13,407 bases of DNA from NCBI GenBank assembly GCA_046343415.1, contig JBKDNL010000261.1, positions 1 through 13,407 of the forward strand. Direction: 5' to 3'. The notes beneath the pieces were generated by a model. The model had not been told where the DNA came from, ran no database searches, and saw only the letters and a list, made by a program, of their open reading frames with translations. Within the stretch, counting starts at the first letter, position 1; each line of letters starts with the position of its first letter. Positions 1-7,634 of this stretch are shown one piece after another. Made by a program: the position numbers and the translations under genes. Source of the stretch: JALHMQ01 sp020248785 (GTDB lineage: Bacteria; Pseudomonadota; Gammaproteobacteria; Burkholderiales; Burkholderiaceae_F).

Positions 1-293
1 CAAACCGGTGATCGACCGCCGCTCAAATTGTTCAGTCGCGACAGCGACTTGGTGCGTCTTGCGGCCGTCAACCGCGGTTTTTAGGGTAAAACGCCGACAC
101 GGCGGGACACGACCCGCCGAGGGATCCGGGCAGCCGTGCCGGCGGCGCGCGCAACAACGGCGCGCACGGGGCGGACTCGATCCGATCGACCGGCACGCGG
201 TCACCGGCCCCCGTCTGCGCGCCATGCGCAACCGGGCCGCGAGCCACATCATGCCAAGCCCACAGCCGCAGGCGAGCGACTGCAGTCGTCCGC
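1..293. other. Non-coding or unassigned left edge
   Basis: This stretch lies downstream of the broken lipoprotein/hydrolase gene. Open frames run through it on both strands, but their translations are low-complexity Arg/Ala/Pro text typical of G+C-rich shadows, and I recognise no domain. The only structure I can point to is the 7-bp hairpin at 100-119, listed separately. A gene entering from the left edge cannot be excluded. Confidence 0.5.
100..119 (-). terminator. Possible hairpin terminator for the minus-strand gene
   Basis: CGGCGGG at 100-106 pairs perfectly with CCCGCCG at 113-119 around a 6-nt loop. Read on the minus strand, the stem is followed about 10 nt later by a short GTTTTA tract rather than an immediate U-run, so it is at best a weak intrinsic terminator. 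It lies about 175 nt past the stop of the hydrolase-like gene. It could also be a chance GC palindrome. Confidence 0.25.
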
Positions 294-2689
294 TCAGGGA
301 CCGCGAGCGCTGCGCAGGTCCGGGCAGTTGCGCCCATCGAACGCCGCCGCCGAACGGAAGCGCGTGCTCAGCACCTGGTCCAGCCCCACGCCATCGATCT
401 TCCGCGCCAGCAGGCGCGCCGTGGCTGCGGCATCACCCTTGAGCCAGCGATCGAACCAGGCCTGCGTGTAGAACAGCGCCTGCGCCTGCCGCGCGGTGCC
501 GACGCCTTGCGTGCCCCACACAAAGCGGCTGGATCCGGCCAGCACGACCTGCATGGCCGGCTGCCCGGCGGCGCGCCACGCCTCATGGGCGGTCTTCTTT
601 GCCTCGGCGGTCTCGCCCGGCGGGCCGCAGAAGTCGGACGCCTGCCCCAGCGCCAGCACACGCGGCCGGCGCGTGGACGCGGGGACCGAGCCGACGCTGT
701 TGGGCGAACCTGCGTCACCGGTCTCGTTGACCGCCAGGTTGTCCCAGGCCACCAGCGCAGCCACCCGCGTGTCTTCCTCCTGCGTGCGCGACAGCGCGCG
801 CGCCGAGCGACCAGCCGGCCACGCCGACGCCAGTGGGGCGGGTGGCGGCGGCAAACGGATTGGCCGATGAGAGCAGGAAGTCGATGCCACTGCGCGCGGC
901 GGTGTTGTAGGCGCTGAGGCTGCCGCCGCTCGCGGGCTGTGTGATGATGACCACGTCGCCCGCACGCGCCAGGCCGTCTGCGGCCCAGTCAACGCTGTCG
1001 ATCGGCGCGCCGCCGCCGGACAGAAGGCTGACGGCCGGATACGGTCCGGTGGCCGGTTGCGGCGCATACACGCGCGCCTGCAGGCTGCCGCCCTGCTGCG
1101 GGATGGTGACGTCCTGCCGCTGCACACCCAAGGGCGCAGGCGGCGGGGGGGGGTGCGCTCACCGTGACCCCCAGCGCATCGAGCTTGTCGAGCAATGCGT
1201 CGTAGGCCCTGCGGTGGTCAGGCCGCGCGTGCCGTCGCTGACGGTGCCGCGACCCACGCCGGCGTAGGCCACGCGGCCGTTGCCGGAGACTTCCAACGCA
1301 TAGTCCATGTCGTCGCTCGCACCGCCAATCTGCTGCAGGCGTTGCAGCGTGCCCCCTTCGCTGAACTGCGCGAGCAGAACGTCGCGCGAACGCTGCGCGG
1401 TCAGCGTGCTGGTACCGGCAGTCAGTGCGACGGCCAGCGCGCCCGCCAGGTAGATCCGGTTGCTGCCATCCACCGCGATCTCCGCACCCTCGTCGTCGCC
1501 GCTGCCGCCCAGCGCGCGCGCCCACACCGGCGCGCTCAGGCCGCTCAGGAGCGCGACGAACAAATCATCGCCCGCGCTGGCGCCAAGGGGGCAAGCCCGC
1601 TCCATTGCTGCGTGCCGCGGAACGTTCCGGCAATGACGGCATCGCCACCCAGTGCGCTCACACCACGCCCCTTGGACTCACCCACCGGCGCCAGCGCCCA
1701 CTGCACGCTGCCGTCGGTGCTGGCAAGCCGCGCAATCCAGGCCGAACCGGTGCCTGCCGCCGCGACGAGCGAGGTGCCGCCGAGGGTAGCGCTGCCGCTG
1801 AACTGACCGATGGCGAGTACGTCCTCGGCCGGATCACCACTGACCGCCACGCCACGCCCGCGCTGCCGGCAAAGCCGCGCGCCAAACGCGCCGTGCCGTC
1901 AGCGGCGTAGGCCGCCACGAAGCCACCAGTGGCCCGGGCCGGCGGCTCGGGCAGCGCGGTGCCGATTACGGTCGGCGCGCCGAGGTACGAGCCGGTGACG
2001 TACAGACGGCCGTTGGAGTCGGTCGCGCATTGGCCGGGGATCAGGCCCGCCGCCGGGCTGATGTGCAGCAAGCGTTCCACGCTGCCCGTGCGCGTAACGC
2101 GCGCGGCGAACCCATTGACGCCAACGGCCACCGCGGTGAGCGTGCCGGCGGGCGTGACGAGCGAGGAGCTGAACGTGCCGCACACCCAGGCGCGATCGGC
2201 CCCGTCGGCCACCACGTCGTAGGCGTACTCGGTGCCCGGTTCGGACAGCGACAGGATCCACTGCGGCACGCCCGCGGCGTCCATGTAGGCGACGAAGGCA
2301 TCTGTGCCGGCATTGCCCGCAACGGTCAGCGATGCCCCTCCTGCGCTGGTGCGCAGTTGCGCGCCGGGCGCCATCGAGCCCACCACGTACACGTCGCCAC
2401 TGCCGTCGAAGTCGATCGCACGCGCCACTTCTTCAACCGCGCCCTCGGCAGACGCACCGAGCAGCGCGAGGTCAGGCGCGGCGGCAGGTGGTGGAGGTGG
2501 CAGTGACGGCGGAGGTGGAGGTGAAGGTGGCGTCGGCGTCGGCGTTGGCCCGCTGGGCGGCGCCGACGAGCTGCCACCGCCGCAGGCCGTGAGCGCAAAC
2601 GACACTGCGACGGACATCGCCACGACGGCAATGAACATCGAAGGTCCCCTGTGGCGGGCGGAACGCAGGGACGACGAGAGTATGGACAT
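294..2689 (-). pseudogene. Frame-disrupted lipoprotein: beta-propeller-like repeats plus alpha/beta hydrolase
   Basis: One protein of about 795 residues can be read only by joining six pieces. The N-terminus has a hydrophobic segment ending in the lipobox LTAC, then GGGSSS and a Pro/Thr-rich linker (about 2470-2560). Next come repeated blocks of the type G..Y.VG.F / DAFVA..D..G..W, resembling SBBP/delta-60 propeller repeats (about 2450-1210). The C-terminal part (from about 1131) is an alpha/beta-hydrolase domain with the nucleophile elbow GWSLG (Ser codon 808-810) and a likely acid in ASDFC. Frame changes fall at 1846-1855 (GCCAC doubled), 1587-1591 (G5, one base short), 1207-1209 (one base short), 1145-1153 (G9, one base extra) and 795-801 (GC repeat, one base extra). 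Each piece stays conserved-looking up to the break. The start is ambiguous: ATG 2689 gives a positively charged n-region, while ATG 2638 has a better ribosome site (AGGGGA, 6 nt). It is either a decaying gene or a cluster of sequencing errors. The substrate is unknown. Confidence 0.75.
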
Positions 2690-2989
2690 GCGGCGGCAGC
2701 ATCAGGGCTGAAGTGCCTTGGATCATCCGGACAAACGCCGTCGCGAGGCGCGCGCGCAACAATCTCTTGAAGCGGTTACACGCACGCGCCCGGCGCGCAG
2801 GGTCCGCGCCGGTGCCAGCGCGGAGCGCATATCGCTGTTGACGGACGGGCCAGCCGCACTCCGTAATGTGAATCGGACGGCCGATTGCCAGCACGGACAC
2901 ATGCATGCGAGAGGTCTGCACCGACGTCGTTCATGTGGGACCTTACGTGGGCTGTATTCACGCGGGCGAGATAAGGCAAATTGCGCCGC
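2690..2989. other. Intergenic gap between coxE and the broken lipoprotein gene
   Basis: About 300 bp with no convincing gene on either strand. Minus-strand reading shows no clear terminator behind coxE and no strong sigma-70 promoter for the downstream lipoprotein gene. Base composition is visibly less G+C-rich near 2860-2990 than in the flanking genes, as expected of non-coding sequence. Confidence 0.5.
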
Positions 2990-4285
2990 TCACCGATCGG
3001 GATCAAGCGTTGCGCTGACCAGGCTGCGCGCGGCGTTCATCCTTCGGTGCCATGGTGTCGGTTGCCGAGTGGCGGTGCGTAGGAGCAGGACCCGGGTCAG
3101 CTGCTCGAGGCTCTCGACATTGTGCACCGGCAAGAAGGCGTCGACGTGCGGCAGCATGGCCTTGATGCCGCGCGCCTTGGGCTCGAAGGCGTCATAGCGC
3201 AACAGGGGATTGAGCCACACCAGGCGCCGGCACGATTTGGACAGCCGCTCCGTTTGCTGCGCCAGGTCCTGCAGCTCGGCGTGCTCGAGCCCGTCGGTCA
3301 CCAGCAGCACGGTCGGACTACCGGCGAGCACGCGCCGCGCCCAACGCTTGTTGAACTCGGCCAGCGCAAGCGCGATGCGGGTGCCGCCGGACCAGTCGTC
3401 CACACGGGACACCACGTCGCGGATCGCACTGTCCGGGTCCTGCGCCCGCAGGGCGCGCGTGATGTTGGTCAGGCGCGTGCCGAACACGAAGGCATGCACG
3501 CGATGGTCCGCCGCGCGACGTCCGCCAGCGATGCCGTGCACGAAGTGCAGGAACATGCGCGAATAGCGGCTCATCGAGCCCGAGATGTCGAGCAGCACCA
3601 CCAGCGGCTCGGGCCGCGTGCGGCGCTGCCGCCGCGGCAGGTCGGCGAAGTCGCCTCCGCGTCGTGCCGCCTGCCGCAGCAGCGCACGCAGGTCGAGCCG
3701 GCTGCCGCGCTGCGCGGGCGCATGGCGCCGCGTTGCGAGCTGGGCAAAAAAGGGCTCCAGGTCCGCGAGCAGCCGCTGCGCGCGCTCCCACTCGGCCGCG
3801 GTCATGGTGTCGAAGTCCGCCTTGCGCAACTGTTCGCGATCGCTCCAGGTCAGTTGCGCGTCGATCTCGATGCGCTGCTGCTCCGGTGCAGCCTCGCGCT
3901 TGAGTTCGCCGGCCAGCGCCTCGCCCAGGCGCCGGTTCTCGGGCGGCGGGGGCGGCTTATTTGCCAAATGAGCGCCCTGCTTCTCGCTCACCTGCGGCAG
4001 CAGCATGCGCATCATCTGGCCCAGCAGATCCGGGTCCTTCCAGAAGATGTGAAACGCCTGGTCGAACAGCAGCCGATGCTCGGCGCGGTCGATCAGGCAG
4101 CAATGCAGCGTGGCGTACAGATCGGTGCGCGACGCGACGCCAGCCACCTTCATGGCATCCAGAGCCAGCAGCACGCGGTCGGTGCCGACGGGAACACCCG
4201 CCCTTCGAAGGACACGTGCGAAGTGCACCACGTTGTCAGCCAGATGGCCCGGCAGTGAAGTGTCGGCTGCAAGCAAGAGGCTCAC
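2990..4285 (-). CDS. coxE: CoxE-type VWA-domain protein
   Basis: This 431-residue protein has a C-terminal von Willebrand A domain with a full MIDAS set: DISGS at residues 233-237, Thr302 in GGTRI, and Asp331 in VTDGLE. It fits the CoxE family, which partners the MoxR-type ATPase CoxD in post-translational maturation of the Mo active site of CO-dehydrogenase-like enzymes; the role here is inferred from family and neighbour. Residues 1-100 (VVHFARVLRRAGVPVGTDRV and on) match the conserved N-terminal helical part of the family. The open frame extends up to 4453, but that extension runs over the end of coxD and the inverted repeat, so I chose GTG 4285, just before the conserved SLLLAADTSLPGHL text; its ribosome site is weak. 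A Pro5 tract (111-115) and charged linker separate the two parts. It lies 97 bp downstream of coxD, and the gap holds an inverted-repeat element. No frame damage is seen. Confidence 0.9.
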   Translation of the reverse strand: MSLLLAADTSLPGHLADNVVHFARVLRRAGVPVGTDRVLLALDAMKVAGVASRTDLYATLHCCLIDRAEHRLLFDQAFHIFWKDPDLLGQMMRMLLPQVSEKQGAHLANKPPPPPENRRLGEALAGELKREAAPEQQRIEIDAQLTWSDREQLRKADFDTMTAAEWERAQRLLADLEPFFAQLATRRHAPAQRGSRLDLRALLRQAARRGGDFADLPRRQRRTRPEPLVVLLDISGSMSRYSRMFLHFVHGIAGGRRAADHRVHAFVFGTRLTNITRALRAQDPDSAIRDVVSRVDDWSGGTRIALALAEFNKRWARRVLAGSPTVLLVTDGLEHAELQDLAQQTERLSKSCRRLVWLNPLLRYDAFEPKARGIKAMLPHVDAFLPVHNVESLEQLTRVLLLRTATRQPTPWHRRMNAARSLVSATLDPDR

Positions 4286-4296
4286 CCGTCCGGGCC

Positions 4297-4352
4297 GTCG
4301 CCCCGGCGCAGGCCGGGGTCTAATTGAGCGGCCGACAACTCGGACCCCGGCC
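4297..4352. repeat. Inverted-repeat element, copy 1 (coxD-coxE gap)
   Basis: The block at 4297-4320 is nearly the same sequence as both arms of the element at 8983-9053. Here only the outer 10 bp pair: GGCCGGGGTC (4311-4320) with GACCCCGGCC (4343-4352) around a 22-nt loop. The right arm then diverges, so this looks like a decayed or half copy. It lies between the coxD stop and the coxE start, where a transcript hairpin could affect coxE expression. It resembles the dispersed extragenic palindromes common in Burkholderiales genomes. Confidence 0.7.
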
Positions 4353-4382
4353 GCAGCCACGCTGCCGTGTTGGCTGATCGCC

Positions 4383-5294
4383 TCAAGCGGAAGCGACCTC
4401 GGCGCGGATCTTCTCGACCATGCGCGCGGCTTCCGAGCCCCGCACGCGAGCAATGTCGTCCTGGTACTTGAGCAGCACGCCCAGCGTGTTGTTCACGGTC
4501 TCCGGCTCCAGCACCACGCTGTCGAGCGCCAGCAGCGCGCGCGACCACTCGATGGTCTCGGCCACGCCCGGCAGCTTGTAAAGATCCATCGCGCGCAGCT
4601 GCTGCACGAAGGCGACGATCTGCCGGCTCAACGCCTCCCTGGCATCAGGCAGCTTGCGCCGCACGATCTCGAACTCGCGCGCCGCGCTCGGGTAGTCGAC
4701 CCAGTGGTAAATGCAGCGGCGCTTGACCGCATCGTGGATCTCACGCGTGCGGTTGGACGTGATGATGACCACGGGCGGCACCTCGGCCTTCACCGTCCTC
4801 CATTCGGGGATCGTGATCTGGAAGTCCGACAGCACCTCGAGCAGATAGGCCTCGAACGGCTCATCGGTGCGATCGAGCTCGTCAATCAGCAGCACCGGCG
4901 GCACCGGCTGCGGCAACAAGGCGCGCAGCAGCGGGCGTTCAATCAGAAAGCGCTCGGTGAACAAGCCCTTGGCGATGCGATCGCGCTCCTCATGGGCTGC
5001 CTCGGCCAGGCGGATCTCCAGCATCTGCGAGGCGTAGTTCCACTCGTAGGCCGCACCGGCCACGTCAAGCCCCTCGTAGCACTGAAGGCGGATGAGCTCC
5101 GCACCCAGGCCCGCGGCGAGCACCTTGGCGATCTCGGTCTTGCCGGTGCCCGGCTCGCCCTCGAGAAAGAGCGGCCGCCGCAGCCTGAGCGCGAGGAACA
5201 CCGCGGTGGTCAGTTGACGGTCGGCAACGTAATCCTGGGCAGCCAGCAGGGCGCTGGTCGCATCGATCGAGGCGGGCATGGCGGCGGCAGTCAT
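4383..5294 (-). CDS. coxD: CoxD, MoxR-family AAA+ ATPase
   Basis: A 303-residue AAA+ protein with Walker A GEPGTGKT (residues 46-53), Walker B VLLIDELDR (134-142), a sensor-1-like Asn in TSNRTRE (Asn181) and the DAVKRRC arginine region (189-194). Length and text fit CoxD, the MoxR-type chaperone ATPase shown in classical CO dehydrogenase to be needed for building the mature Mo/Cu centre. Whether this form II enzyme needs the same chemistry is not known. ATG 5294 is preceded by AAGG with 7-nt spacing; a second ATG six codons in is possible but loses nothing conserved. It follows the serine-hydrolase gene by 45 bp and precedes coxE, so D-E are probably co-transcribed. No anomalies are seen in the frame. 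Confidence 0.93.
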   Translation of the reverse strand: MTAAAMPASIDATSALLAAQDYVADRQLTTAVFLALRLRRPLFLEGEPGTGKTEIAKVLAAGLGAELIRLQCYEGLDVAGAAYEWNYASQMLEIRLAEAAHEERDRIAKGLFTERFLIERPLLRALLPQPVPPVLLIDELDRTDEPFEAYLLEVLSDFQITIPEWRTVKAEVPPVVIITSNRTREIHDAVKRRCIYHWVDYPSAAREFEIVRRKLPDAREALSRQIVAFVQQLRAMDLYKLPGVAETIEWSRALLALDSVVLEPETVNNTLGVLLKYQDDIARVRGSEAARMVEKIRAEVASA

Positions 5295-5339
5295 GGGCGC
5301 ACCTTAGCGGAGCCGGCGATGCCCTGCCAGAGTTCCGCG

Positions 5340-6509
5340 TCAGCGCACCATGGAAAACTCGAATGCCCGCGGCTCGCCCGGCAACACAGAGCCCGCGAGG
5401 GCGGCGGCGAGCGGCATGCCGCGATCGTGATTGGTCAGAATCACGAAACCGCTCCCCGAGCCGACTTCCACCGCCGCAAAGGCGCGAAAGCCGCCGTTGT
5501 TGCCCCATTGCCACAGCTTTGACCCGGCATCGCCACCCTGGATACCCCAGCCCTGTCCCCACTGCAATCCACGCTTTGCGTCGACGTCGACCGGTTGCGC
5601 GAGAGTCAGCGCCAGCACCCGATCGTCGGCAAGAAGTGCCGACATGAAGCGGGCGTAGTCCGGCGCCGTCGTGTACACGGACGCTGCCGCCAGCGGATAG
5701 GCGAAGCTCGACTCGTGCCGCAATCCGAACCACGTGTTTCCCTTGGCCAGGCGACCGTCTGCCTGCCGCGGGCGGGTCAAGCTGCTGTCCTGCATGCCAA
5801 GCGGCAAGAAAATCTGCGCGCGCACCAGATCGCCGAGCGGCTGCGCAGTCACCGCCTCGAGCACGGCCTGCAACAGAACGTAGCCTTCGCCTGAGTAGTT
5901 CCAGCGACTTTCCGGCTCAAACTGCAGCGACAGGCTGCCGGCGCTCCAGTTCGGCAGACCACTGGTGTGATTGAGCAAGCTGCCCACGCGGATGCGCTTC
6001 AGCAGGGCCGCGGGAACGACGTCCTTGGCGTCCTGATCGCCACGCTTGAGCGGGTGGCGGAAGTGCAGTGTTCCTTGAAAAAGATACTGGGCGACCGGCG
6101 CGTCCAGGTCGAGACGACCCGCGAGCACAAGTTGCAGCGCGAGGTAGGCGACCACGGGCTTGGTCAGCGAAGCGGCTTGATAGATGACCGGCTGTGGCGG
6201 CGCGGCCAGATCGCAGCCTGAGATGAAGTTCGGCTGCCCCACCTCACCGCCACGCAGCAAGATAAACGACGCCGAGCACACGCCGCGCCGGCGCGCCAGA
6301 TCAGCAAGCGCCGCTTCACGGGAAGGCCTGCTGGCCTGCTGACTGCTTCGGTACTCGGGCCTCAGCGCCCCGCAGGCGGCAAGCACGGGCGGCAGCGCGA
6401 AGGCGAGCTGCGTCCGGCGCCGAAGGGCACGATGCGCCGCGCGCACACCAGTGACCAAAGAGCGCGCGGTAGCGGGCCTGCGACAGTCGCTTGCACCGGA
6501 GCCGGTCAT
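5340..6509 (-). CDS. Lipoprotein-type serine hydrolase, beta-lactamase (class C/EstB) family
   Basis: A 389-residue protein of the class C beta-lactamase/DD-peptidase/esterase superfamily. Motif 1 is SLTK (Ser114-Lys117, the nucleophile and general base). The family HTSGLP is at 181-186. Motif 2 reads YSG (205-207) where the classical form is YxN. Motif 3 is in WGNNGG (335-340) in place of KTG or HxG. These variants suggest an esterase or peptidase-like hydrolase rather than an antibiotic-degrading beta-lactamase. The N-terminus is Arg-rich, then hydrophobic, ending in a lipobox LAAC (Cys46), so a lipid-anchored exported protein is likely. ATG 6509 gives a long n-region with a weak ribosome site; GTG codons at residues 19 and 22 would give a more ordinary signal peptide. 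It lies in line with coxD but has no known function in the Cox system. Confidence 0.88.
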   Translation of the reverse strand: MTGSGASDCRRPATARSLVTGVRAAHRALRRRTQLAFALPPVLAACGALRPEYRSSQQASRPSREAALADLARRRGVCSASFILLRGGEVGQPNFISGCDLAAPPQPVIYQAASLTKPVVAYLALQLVLAGRLDLDAPVAQYLFQGTLHFRHPLKRGDQDAKDVVPAALLKRIRVGSLLNHTSGLPNWSAGSLSLQFEPESRWNYSGEGYVLLQAVLEAVTAQPLGDLVRAQIFLPLGMQDSSLTRPRQADGRLAKGNTWFGLRHESSFAYPLAAASVYTTAPDYARFMSALLADDRVLALTLAQPVDVDAKRGLQWGQGWGIQGGDAGSKLWQWGNNGGFRAFAAVEVGSGSGFVILTNHDRGMPLAAALAGSVLPGEPRAFEFSMVR

Positions 6510-6846
6510 CCGAACTCAGTCACGCTGCACGCCATCCAAGCGGATCCCGACCGGCACTGCGCCCAGGCTGTCGCTTGCCGAGTCGTACGCGAAGAGCGCA
6601 CACGATCTGTCTGTGATCCTGCCCAGTCGATCAAACCGCAAGATTGAATCAAACCGCAAGACTGAGGCCTTGCTGCGAGTGCAGCGCACCGAACGCGCCG
6701 TCCGGTCCTTTCATTCGTGACTCCTGCGCTGCACGCGTGACCTGCTCGCCGGCGCGTCAGTTGCGGCAGGCGCTCGTCCGGTACTCTCCAGCGCGGGCAG
6801 GGGCAATACGCTTGCGCTCTTCCATGTCACAACCGGAGCAACTTGC
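6510..6846. other. Divergent intergenic region, serine hydrolase / cupin
   Basis: A 337-bp gap between two genes transcribed away from each other, so it should carry a promoter for each. I see no convincing sigma-70 boxes; TTGCGG (6761) and TACTCT (6782) with 15-bp spacing is a poor match for the cupin gene. It contains an 18-bp tandem duplication (listed separately). Short open frames cross it without recognisable domains. Confidence 0.5.
6630..6665. repeat. 18-bp tandem duplication
   Basis: Two adjacent 18-bp units, 6630-6647 (ATCAAACCGCAAGATTGA) and 6648-6665, differ at one base (T to C at the fifteenth position). They lie about 120 bp upstream of the serine-hydrolase start and about 180 bp upstream of the cupin start. 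The block is more A+T-rich than its surroundings. It could be a paired regulator site or a replication-slippage duplication. Confidence 0.75.
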
Positions 6847-7200
6847 ATGCTTACCCCGATCAATCTCGCAAGCAAGCTTGACCTCTTCAGCGACCATTGG
6901 CGCCCGCGCACGGTGGCCGAGTACAACGGGCACGACGTCATGGTCGTCAAAGTGAAGGGGGAATTTTCCTGGCACGCGCATGCTGACAGCGACGACTTCT
7001 TTCTCGTACTCAAGGGCCGCCTGACGATCGATCTGCCCGATGGGTCTGTGACTTTGGGCCCGGGCGAGCTATTCATCGTGCCGCGTGGCATGCAGCACCG
7101 CCCTCGGGCGGACGGTGAAGCGCACTTGCTTCTGATCGAACCAGCCGGCATGCCCAACTCCGGCGACGTCGTCACGGCGGCGCCACGCCAAGTGCTCTAA
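6847..7200 (+). CDS. Small single-domain cupin
   Basis: A 117-residue protein of the Cupin_2 type. The first cupin motif is WHAHADSDDFFLVLKG (residues 42-57), with His43 and His45 as likely metal ligands and Asp50 where the canonical Glu often sits. The second motif is in PGELFIVPRGMQHRP, with His84. Such proteins bind a divalent metal and may be enzymes or small-molecule sensors, and the substrate cannot be told from sequence. ATG 6847 has GGAG 8 nt upstream. It is the only plus-strand gene inside the minus-strand cox block and ends 5 bp from the stop of the distal VOC gene in convergent orientation, too close for separate terminators. Confidence 0.87.
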   Translation: MLTPINLASKLDLFSDHWRPRTVAEYNGHDVMVVKVKGEFSWHAHADSDDFFLVLKGRLTIDLPDGSVTLGPGELFIVPRGMQHRPRADGEAHLLLIEPAGMPNSGDVVTAAPRQVL

Positions 7201-7205
7201 CGCGG

Positions 7206-7632
7206 TCAGAAGCTAATCACCACCGCGTCGGCCGAGCGCGTGTGCGGCCCGTGAAAGACGGCCTCGATGTTTTTGCCATCGGGGGTCAATGACGAAGGCG
7301 CCGTGGCAGTCGGGGTGATAGAGCCGCAGGCCCGGTGGACCGTTGTCGGTGTCACCCGCAGCGAGTGCCGCGGCGTGGAAGCGATGCACGGCATCGCGAT
7401 CGGCCGCCTGAAATGCAAGATGCACGCATGTCGCACCGCGCGTGTGCTGGTCGGCCAGGCTCACGAAGAGCTCGTCGGACCAGAAGTAGCCATCGCCCTC
7501 GCCCTCGCCCTCGATCTTGCGTCCGAGTGCAGCAAGCACTGCGGCAAAAAAGCGCTTGGTCTTCTCGATGTCCCGCGCGATCAGGTGCACATGGTCGATC
7601 AGGCGACCGCGGTGGATTCTGTGGGTCTGCAT
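7206..7632 (-). CDS. VOC-fold (glyoxalase/bleomycin-resistance) protein, frameshifted
   Basis: The N-terminal part reads LIDHVHLIARDIEKTKRFF, typical of a small VOC/glyoxalase protein, and continues to GAFVIDP. At a G5 run on the plus strand (7281-7285) the frame then turns into RWQKHRGRL. Dropping one C on the minus strand restores DPDGKNIEAVFH, the standard VOC C-terminal strand with its metal-ligand Glu, and ends at the TGA at 7206-7208, giving about 141 residues. Without correction the protein stops at 7213 and loses the ligand. ATG 7632 begins 2 nt after the stop of the upstream VOC gene with AAGGG 6 nt before it, so the two are probably translationally coupled. The substrate is unknown. 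The shift may be a sequencing error or a real lesion. Confidence 0.82.
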
Positions 7633-7634
7633 GC

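Noticed and set aside
8..442. A plus-strand open frame at the left edge
   Set aside because: It overlaps the conserved C-terminus of the minus-strand hydrolase domain, and its translation is low-complexity Arg/Pro/Ser text.
3122..5522. Two long plus-strand open frames (378 and 470 codons) opposite coxE and coxD
   Set aside because: They mirror conserved minus-strand genes and run through the inverted repeat and gene boundaries, and no motif is recognisable.
5340..6509. An antibiotic-resistance beta-lactamase
   Set aside because: Motifs 2 and 3 differ from class C beta-lactamases, and no ampR-like regulator is adjacent; the esterase/peptidase-like reading is safer.
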